A stretch of 5,866 bases of DNA from Dethiosulfatibacter sp. (GTDB lineage Bacteria > Bacillota > Clostridia > Tissierellales > Dethiosulfatibacteraceae). The stretch spans positions 1 through 5,866 of the forward strand of contig JAUVAG010000094.1 of NCBI GenBank assembly GCA_030591825.1, written 5' to 3'. Shown here in pieces: positions 1 to 4,333 of the stretch. The translations under genes were made by a program, and so were the position numbers. The notes under the pieces are model-generated. The model was not told the origin of the DNA and searched no databases. It was given only the letters and a program-made list of their open reading frames with translations. Position 1 is the stretch's first letter. Every line of letters begins with the position of its first letter.

Positions 1-1
1 A

Positions 2-385
2 GAACTAATGAAACTTTTTTATCAGCTGGACATGACCGAGAAAATCGAAGGGTTCAATGCTGATGAATATATAGAATCACTTGAGATGAAAGTGGATGAA
101 AAATATTTCATTGAAACGGTAAACAATTTCGTTGAGAATTTTGTTGAAATTGATGAGTCCATAGAAAAGTATTCCAACGGATGGAAGCTTAGCAGGATAG
201 CAAAGGTGGATCTTGCGATCCTGAGACTTGCTGTATGTGAAATGGAATATGACGAAAGCATACCTGTAAGCGTGTCAATAAATGAAGCGGTGGAAATCAG
301 TAAGAAATATTCAAACTTTGATGCCCACAAATTCATAAACGGTATACTTGGAAATTTAAACAGAAGTAAAGATCAAGATAGCTAG
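2..385 (+). CDS. nusB: Transcription antitermination factor NusB (5' end outside window)
   Basis: NusB is a small all-helical RNA-binding protein. With NusE (ribosomal protein S10) it binds boxA RNA and supports antitermination, mainly of rRNA transcripts. The visible 127 residues cover almost the whole family fold. An N-terminal ELMKLFYQLDM segment matches the usual first helix, and the diagnostic C-terminal half contains WKLSRIAKVDLAILRLAVCEM, INEAVEISKKYS and HKFINGILGNL. An ATG at position 8 lies in frame, but it sits inside the family's first helix. NusB proteins normally carry about 6-12 more residues (a basic lead with an arginine-rich start), so the true start should lie just upstream of the window. 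The gene heads the cluster in front of xseA, a common clostridial order, and is separated from xseA by a small terminator. The identification is secure; only the start is unknown. Confidence 0.95.
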   Translation, partial: ELMKLFYQLDMTEKIEGFNADEYIESLEMKVDEKYFIETVNNFVENFVEIDESIEKYSNGWKLSRIAKVDLAILRLAVCEMEYDESIPVSVSINEAVEISKKYSNFDAHKFINGILGNLNRSKDQDS

Positions 386-397
386 TATAAAATTCAG

Positions 398-419
398 GAC
401 AGCTTTAGCTGTCTTTTTT
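398..419 (+). terminator. Short intrinsic terminator between nusB and xseA
   Basis: A perfect 6-bp stem GACAGC (398-403) / GCTGTC (408-413) has a TTTA loop and is followed directly by six T residues (414-419). This is the classical layout of a Rho-independent terminator. The stem is short, so partial read-through into xseA (start 18 bases downstream) is likely, and it may act as an attenuator inside the operon. No convincing xseA promoter is visible in the 51-base gap, which also argues for read-through. Confidence 0.72.
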
Positions 420-436
420 ATGGAAAGAGTGATATT

Positions 437-1636
437 GTGAAATTAAAGCCACTGAAGGTGTCGGAACTCAACGCCTATGTAAGAAAAATTTTATACAGTA
501 ATCCCATTTTAAGCAATGTTGTTGTCACAGGTGATGTAAGAGACTACCGAGAGTCTAAAAACGGCTTTAAATTCTTTTCTCTTGCCGATGAGGATAGTAT
601 TATTAACTGTGTATCCTTCCATAAGTCACTTGAATTGAAGGAAGGTACTAGAATTGTCCTTAAGGGTAAGGTTGAAGCCTATGACAAGAGAAGCACCTAC
701 CAGATAATAGTAAATGAAGTTGTGGAGGAAGCAGAAAGCGAAGAAAGCCTGTTTTTTTCCGAACTTAAAAAGAAACTTGAAAAAATGGGTTATTTTGAAA
801 AAGAGCACAAGAAGGCTATTCCTGAATATCCTAAAAGAATAGGTGTCATAACTTCCCTGGAAGGGGCAGCTGTTGAAGATATTAAAAGGGTCTTCAGGGA
901 ATGTAGTGTAGGTCTGGAAGTATTCTTTTATAATTCATTTGTTCAGGGACGATCTGCGGTGTTCAATGTTGTATCGGGAATCAAGCATCTCAATTCAAGA
1001 AAGAAATGCGACGTTATAATCATTGCAAGGGGAGGAGGATCCAAAGTGGATCTTGACACCTTCAACGATGAAATAATGGGAAGCAGCATATATAAATCAG
1101 AAACTCCAATTGTAACCGGCATAGGCCATGGAAGCGATATGACCATTGCAGACCTTATTGCTGACAAGGAAACACAAACTCCTACGGCTGCAGCTGAATA
1201 TGTAATGAGAAAATATAAACTCATGGTTCATAATCTGCCATACATGTTGGAAAACCTTAATTTCAGAGCCTCTGACTATATTGAGAGAAAGAAATATTAT
1301 GTAAACTCAGCTGGTGAGAAGCTTAATTTCATAGATGGCAAAACCATTATGGATAGAAAATATGATATAATTAAGACGAAGAGAGATGATATATCAAGAA
1401 GTCTAGAAAGATATATCAGGGATAAAAACAATATTCTTGATGAAATGCATATAAACCTTCGTGAAAACAACATGGTTGAAATTTTCAACAAGGGCTTTGT
1501 TCTTTTAAAGGACAATGACAATAATATTATCAAAAATATTTCACATATTGAAAAGGATGACATTGTGGTCATTGAAAATTTAAATGAATTTGCAAGAGCC
1601 AAAATTCTTGATTCGGGAGAAAAAGACAATGAATAA
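437..1636 (+). CDS. xseA: Exodeoxyribonuclease VII large subunit
   Basis: This is the catalytic subunit of exonuclease VII, which degrades single-stranded DNA from both ends to short oligonucleotides in complex with several XseB copies. The 399 residues show the family order: VSELN start (8-12), an N-terminal OB-fold (about 20-100, including KFFSLADEDS), the nuclease domain (RIGVITS 134-140, EDI 147-149, ARGGGS 197-202, FND 209-211, GHGSD 230-234, TIADLIAD 236-243, TPTAAAE 248-254), a long helical XseB-binding region (about 258-345) and a C-terminal FNKGFVLL segment. The residues reported as essential in E. coli (D155, R205, H238, D241, from memory) correspond to D148, R198, H231 and D234, all present. 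Two usual positions differ: the GHETD block is GHGSD, and the aromatic residue expected after DL in the RGGGS-xx-DLW block is D207. The start is GTG, with GGAAAGAG seven bases upstream. The length is at the short end of the family range. The gene overlaps xseB by 8 bases. Confidence 0.96.
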   Translation: MKLKPLKVSELNAYVRKILYSNPILSNVVVTGDVRDYRESKNGFKFFSLADEDSIINCVSFHKSLELKEGTRIVLKGKVEAYDKRSTYQIIVNEVVEEAESEESLFFSELKKKLEKMGYFEKEHKKAIPEYPKRIGVITSLEGAAVEDIKRVFRECSVGLEVFFYNSFVQGRSAVFNVVSGIKHLNSRKKCDVIIIARGGGSKVDLDTFNDEIMGSSIYKSETPIVTGIGHGSDMTIADLIADKETQTPTAAAEYVMRKYKLMVHNLPYMLENLNFRASDYIERKKYYVNSAGEKLNFIDGKTIMDRKYDIIKTKRDDISRSLERYIRDKNNILDEMHINLRENNMVEIFNKGFVLLKDNDNNIIKNISHIEKDDIVVIENLNEFARAKILDSGEKDNE

Positions 1637-1820
1637 AATGAGTTTTGAAGAAGCTGTTAAAAAGCTTGATGAAATAGTTCAGTCCTTCAACAATACGGAT
1701 CTTTCACTTGATGAAGCTGTAAAGAATTACGAGGAAGGAATGAAACTGTACAACTATTGCAGAGACCTTGTTGAAAAGGCTGAAAATAAATTTGTAGCAA
1801 TAGGTGAGGAATTGAAATAA
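1629..1820 (+). CDS. xseB: Exodeoxyribonuclease VII small subunit
   Basis: XseB is a small helical-hairpin protein that wraps the long helix of XseA and is needed for active exonuclease VII. The 63-residue product matches the family in length and pattern: MSFEEAVKKLDEIV, the turn DLSLDEAV, then YEEGMKLYNYCRDLVEKAE. I chose the ATG at 1629 because GGGAGA (1615-1620) sits eight bases upstream and because the start overlaps the xseA stop by 8 bases, giving translational coupling. An ATG three codons later (1638) is a possible alternative. The more upstream in-frame ATG at 1584 would add 15 residues unlike the family and overlap xseA by over 50 bases, so it is unlikely. The last codons contain the -35 element of the downstream RNA promoter. 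Confidence 0.94.
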   Translation: MNKMSFEEAVKKLDEIVQSFNNTDLSLDEAVKNYEEGMKLYNYCRDLVEKAENKFVAIGEELK

Positions 1821-1840
1821 ATATCACTCTGTGATATAAT
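1812..1840 (+). promoter_or_regulatory. Strong sigma-A promoter for the OLE RNA
   Basis: TTGAAA (1812-1817) and a perfect TATAAT (1835-1840) are separated by 17 bp, and TG at 1832-1833 makes an extended -10 (TGnTATAAT). The predicted start of transcription is about 1846-1848, exactly where the 5' strand of the helix that closes the OLE RNA begins. The -35 lies in the last codons and stop region of xseB, so the RNA has its own initiation point inside the operon. A 7-bp dyad overlaps the spacer and -10. Confidence 0.82.
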
Positions 1841-1843
1841 TTT
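1821..1843 (+). repeat. Inverted repeat over the OLE promoter, possible weak terminator of xseB
   Basis: ATATCAC (1821-1827) and GTGATAT (1831-1837) are perfect inverted repeats around a TCT loop, followed by AATTTT. In RNA reading through from xseAB this would form an AT-rich hairpin with a short U tail, a weak terminator that would keep operon RNA out of the OLE gene. In DNA the right arm covers the TG and first half of the -10, so a bound protein here would block the promoter. Either role is inference; the dyad itself is certain. Confidence 0.5.
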
Positions 1844-1845
1844 GA

Positions 1846-2394
1846 AGAATGGCTCAGTATTCTAGTCAGTATATCTATTCTTGAGGGCGGGCCTAAAAAT
1901 TCGTCAAAGGGCAAATCGATGAAGTTTCTGGTTTTGGCTTTCGACGCCCAGTCGAGGGTCTTTTCTGGGAGTAAGGTAGATGGGGCGATCCGCAACGGCA
2001 TGTGGGCGTGGACCCCACTATCGTGGAGACCTAGCAATGGGAAAACCTGTCTGGCAGCAATCCTGCCGGCAGCGTAGCCTGCCTTGAGTGGTAAAATGGG
2101 ATGTAGATTAAAGTTCAACGACGCAGGAGCTCATGTATTGAAGGACCATGCTGCTGAAACTTTTACTGCAAAAGAGGCTAGAGAATAGAGCAGCTGTGGA
2201 GGAAAACTCCTAGACTGATTCGTAAGAAGGTATGAAAAGGATTGTAGTGCGGACTAAGTGGTAATTCAGTACTGTAACAGGCAACTTTACAGAAGTGTTA
2301 TTAAAGGGGAACCTCCTTTTGGCGACAAAGGGTTGACGCTTGGGAAATCCAACTGAACCTAAGCCGTAAAATTTACTGTTTGTACCGCCATTTT
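1846..2394 (+). ncRNA. ole: OLE RNA (Ornate Large Extremophilic RNA)
   Basis: OLE is a large structured bacterial RNA, about 600 nt in known examples, found mainly in anaerobic or extremophilic Firmicutes. It forms a membrane-bound ribonucleoprotein with OapA and is linked to tolerance of cold, short alcohols and altered Mg2+. Here about 550 bases carry no credible ORF. G+C is about 60% by hand count over 1941-2100, against roughly 35% in the flanks. The region lies between its own promoter and an OapA gene. Visible helices include an end-closing stem (1846-1853/2387-2394), 1855-1859/2374-2378, 1900-1905/1918-1923, 1941-1945/1951-1955, 1956-1961/2027-2032, a 10-bp stem with one bulge (1975-1985/2013-2022), 2053-2057/2063-2067, 2068-2072/2079-2083, 2160-2164/2170-2174, 2198-2201/2207-2210, 2272-2277/2287-2292 and 2303-2309/2313-2319. 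The family name rests on recall of conserved segments (around GGGCGGGCCTAAAAATTCG and GTGGACCCCA), on size and on the oapA neighbour. There is no terminator after 2394, so it is probably co-transcribed with oapA. Ends are good to a few bases. Confidence 0.9.
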
Positions 2395-2415
2395 AGTTTT
2401 AATATGAGGAAATAA

Positions 2416-2967
2416 ATGAGCAATAATAAGGAAACAAATAACCATTGGATTTTGATAGTAACGGTGTCGACAATTATTTTGGCGTCATTTTTCAGTTTTA
2501 CTTCTGGATCCATCTTGAAAAACTTAAATATATATATTGCGTTTTTAACACTTATAGCAATTATCAGTATAGGTGTTATTTTTGATATTATTGGAGTGGC
2601 TTCTGCCGTTTCAGATGAAAAAGCCTTTCATGCAATGGCTGCTAAAAAAATTGAAATAGCAAAATATTGTTTGTTCATAACAAAAAATGCTTCAAAAGTG
2701 TCGAGCTTTTGCAGTGATGTAATTGGTGATATTGCTGGAATCATCAGTGGTGCCGCCGGGACAATCATTGTATTGAGTTTGATTGAAAGCCACGGCTTTG
2801 TGAGCGGCTCGTTGATGAGTGTCTTGATGAGCAGCATAATTGCAGGTCTTACAGTAGGTGGCAAGGCTCTTGGCAAGGACCTGGCTATAAACAGGTCAAA
2901 GACTATTATCATGGCTGCAGCAAGTGTTTTAAGACAGGTACATAAAATTATTAAATTTAAAGTATAG
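2416..2967 (+). CDS. oapA: OLE-associated membrane protein OapA
   Basis: OapA is the integral membrane partner that binds OLE RNA, reportedly as a dimer, and brings it to the cell membrane. The gene lies directly after the RNA, as in characterised OLE loci. The 183-residue product has a short polar N-terminus and four likely membrane segments: about 11-33, 38-65 (with D57 inside), 102-123 and 129-147. A cytoplasmic-looking stretch DEKAFHAMAAKKIEIAK (67-83) joins the two pairs. D101 and D105 form the DxxxD motif at the start of the third segment, a motif known to matter for OapA function. The C-terminus is basic (K150, K154, R160, K162, R173, K177, K180, K182), suitable for RNA contact. GAGG (2406-2409) sits six bases before the ATG. 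The region around DEKAFHAMAAKK resembles proteins sometimes labelled CorB/CNNM-like, which may explain alternative database names. Name assigned from context, topology and motif. Confidence 0.88.
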   Translation: MSNNKETNNHWILIVTVSTIILASFFSFTSGSILKNLNIYIAFLTLIAIISIGVIFDIIGVASAVSDEKAFHAMAAKKIEIAKYCLFITKNASKVSSFCSDVIGDIAGIISGAAGTIIVLSLIESHGFVSGSLMSVLMSSIIAGLTVGGKALGKDLAINRSKTIIMAAASVLRQVHKIIKFKV

Positions 2968-2974
2968 GTGGAAA

Positions 2975-3772
2975 ATGGGAAAAAAAATAAGAATTGATGT
3001 TCTTTTAACTGAAAATAATTATTTCGACAGTAGAGAAAAGGCAAAAAGGTCTATTATGGCTGGACAAGTCCTTGTAAACAATAATATTGTAGACAAGGCG
3101 GGAGCTTTGGTAGAGGTTGATTCCGAAATCAGGGTGAAGAAAAAGGATAGATATGTAAGCAGGGGAGGATTCAAGCTTGAAAAAGCAATAGCTGAATTTG
3201 ATCTTGTACTTGAAAACAGAGTATGCATGGACATAGGCTCTTCCACTGGAGGATTCACTGACTGTATGCTTCAAAACGGTGCATCAAAGGTTTATTCAGT
3301 AGATGTTGGATATGGACAGCTTGACTGGAAACTTAGAACCGACGACAGGGTAGAGGTAATGGAACGGGTTAACTTTAGAAGGCTTGATACAGATACCATT
3401 AAAGACAGGATGGATTTTTTCAGCGTTGACGTTTCCTTTATATCCTTAATGCATATGTTCCCAAATATTAAAAAGCTTTCAAAAGACAATTCTGAAATTG
3501 TAACCCTCATTAAGCCCCAGTTTGAAGCTGGCAGGGATAAAGTTGGAAAGCACGGTGTTGTCCGGGACAAGAAAGTACACATGGAGGTTATTCAGAATGT
3601 GGTTAATTATGCAAAAGAAAATGAATTATTTTGCAAGTCAGTCACTTTTTCTCCCATAAAGGGTGCCAAGGGTAATATAGAATACCTTGCTCTTTTTGTA
3701 ACAAAGGATGAAAATATTGAAATTGATCCTGAAAAAATTGTAAATTTTGCTCTGGAGCAATTAAATAATTGA
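2975..3772 (+). CDS. tlyA: TlyA family rRNA 2'-O-methyltransferase (S4 plus FtsJ-like domains)
   Basis: TlyA proteins use S-adenosylmethionine to methylate ribose 2'-OH groups of rRNA (C1409 of 16S and, in some species, C1920 of 23S in mycobacterial studies). They are often mislabelled hemolysins. The 265 residues start with an S4 RNA-binding domain (about 5-62: RIDVLLTENNYFDSREKAKR, then IMAGQVLVNN). A short RGGFKLEKA linker leads to a Rossmann methyltransferase domain with the SAM loop DIGSSTGGFTD (86-96) and VDVGYGQLDWKLR (109-121). The K-D-K-E catalytic set can be placed at K67, D152, K180 and E236, matching mycobacterial spacing. Length is normal. The start ATG follows AGGTGG (2966-2971), which overlaps the oapA stop codon and lies only three bases from the ATG, so translation is probably coupled to oapA. 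In many relatives dxs precedes and nadK follows this gene; neither is present here. Confidence 0.95.
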   Translation: MGKKIRIDVLLTENNYFDSREKAKRSIMAGQVLVNNNIVDKAGALVEVDSEIRVKKKDRYVSRGGFKLEKAIAEFDLVLENRVCMDIGSSTGGFTDCMLQNGASKVYSVDVGYGQLDWKLRTDDRVEVMERVNFRRLDTDTIKDRMDFFSVDVSFISLMHMFPNIKKLSKDNSEIVTLIKPQFEAGRDKVGKHGVVRDKKVHMEVIQNVVNYAKENELFCKSVTFSPIKGAKGNIEYLALFVTKDENIEIDPEKIVNFALEQLNN

Positions 3773-3778
3773 AATCCG

Positions 3779-3792
3779 TGTATAAATATGCA
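3779..3792 (+). promoter_or_regulatory. Candidate ARG box (ArgR operator) upstream of argR
   Basis: TGTATAAATATGCA fits the symmetric arginine-operator core TGNATNNNNATNCA, compared with TGAATwwwwATTCA in E. coli and Bacillus. Both half-sites keep TG-AT and AT-CA. It lies about 80 bases before the argR start, directly after the tlyA stop, and may mediate autoregulation. Only one box is evident, and AT-rich DNA can yield such matches by chance. Confidence 0.5.
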
Positions 3793-3826
3793 ATAATAGG
3801 ATATATTATATTTAGGAAGATATTTA

Positions 3827-3842
3827 ACGGGAAGTATTCCGT
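3827..3842 (+). repeat. Small dyad in the argR leader
   Basis: ACGGGAA (3827-3833) and TTCCGT (3837-3842) form an inverted repeat with one extra G on the left and a GTA centre. It is the only G+C-containing element in the very AT-rich 98-base tlyA–argR gap. It could be an operator or a leader hairpin; no U tract follows, so it is not a terminator. Several AT-rich hexamers could serve as an argR -10 (for example around 3846-3852), but no pair with a good -35 stands out. Confidence 0.3.
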
Positions 3843-3870
3843 ATACATTATATAAAACAAGGAGATATAA

Positions 3871-4323
3871 ATGAAGAAATATGCAAGACAGTCCAAAATT
3901 CTTGAGCTAATCAACGAGAAGGAAGTCGAAACCCAAGAAGATCTGGCTGAAGCACTGAAAGTCATTGGAATAGATGTAACTCAGGCAACAATTTCAAGAG
4001 ATATCAAGGAATTAAGACTGATAAAAGTCACTGCAAAGTCTGGAAAATATAAATATGGAACAATAGAGGAAAGCCAGAATTCGATATCTGACAGACTTGT
4101 TCGAATATTCAAAAACTCTATAGTTTCAATTGATGCAGCAATGAATATAGTCATAATAAGGACAATACCGGGAGCTGCTCAAATTTGCGGTTCTGCAATT
4201 GATTCTCTTCAAATAACAGATATAGGTGGCTCCATTGCAGGTGATGATACAGTTTTTGTAGCATGCAAAAGTCTTGAATCTGTAGATGAAATAATCAATA
4301 ATTTGTACAGTATAATAAACTAG
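3871..4323 (+). CDS. argR: Arginine repressor ArgR
   Basis: ArgR is a hexameric arginine-sensing DNA-binding protein that represses arginine synthesis genes and, in Firmicutes, can activate catabolic ones. The 150-residue product has the standard length and two domains. The N-terminal winged helix-turn-helix (about 1-65) contains SKILELI, the TQEDLAEAL helix and the recognition helix QATISRDIKELRLIKV (38-53). The C-terminal oligomerisation and arginine-binding domain (about 75-148) has PGAAQICGSAID (100-111) and GSIAGDDT (120-127), with the paired aspartates D125 and D126 that contact arginine in the family. AAGGAG (3859-3864) lies six bases before the ATG. A candidate ARG box upstream suggests self-control. 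In many Clostridia nadK lies just before argR; here argR follows tlyA after 98 bases. The argR–recN linkage is widely conserved in Firmicutes. Confidence 0.96.
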   Translation: MKKYARQSKILELINEKEVETQEDLAEALKVIGIDVTQATISRDIKELRLIKVTAKSGKYKYGTIEESQNSISDRLVRIFKNSIVSIDAAMNIVIIRTIPGAAQICGSAIDSLQITDIGGSIAGDDTVFVACKSLESVDEIINNLYSIIN

Positions 4324-4333
4324 GGAGGAAACG

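Noticed and set aside
386..391. TATAAA just after the nusB stop as an xseA promoter -10
   Set aside because: No acceptable -35 lies 16-18 bases upstream (the hexamer at 363-368 is GAAGTA), and a terminator follows at once.
1584..1628. Upstream in-frame ATG as the xseB start
   Set aside because: It would add 15 residues that do not match the family, and the ATG at 1629 has a well-placed ribosome binding site and a normal small overlap with xseA.
1687..2118. A 143-codon open frame on the minus strand covering xseB and the first half of the OLE region
   Set aside because: It runs antisense to a secure xseB gene and through a structured RNA. Its translation has no recognisable family pattern, and it is open because of the G+C-rich RNA, not because of coding selection.
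2247..2260. GTGCGGACTAAG resembling the 5' end of a group II intron (GTGCGAC)
   Set aside because: No domain V-like hairpin, no reverse transcriptase gene and no interrupted host gene are present, and the stretch lies inside the OLE RNA.
2303..2320. AAAGGGG/CCTCCTTT stem ending in TTTT, resembling a terminator
   Set aside because: The T residues are used in the stem itself, no U tract follows, and the conserved RNA continues for about 70 more bases to the closing helix. It is better read as an internal OLE helix.
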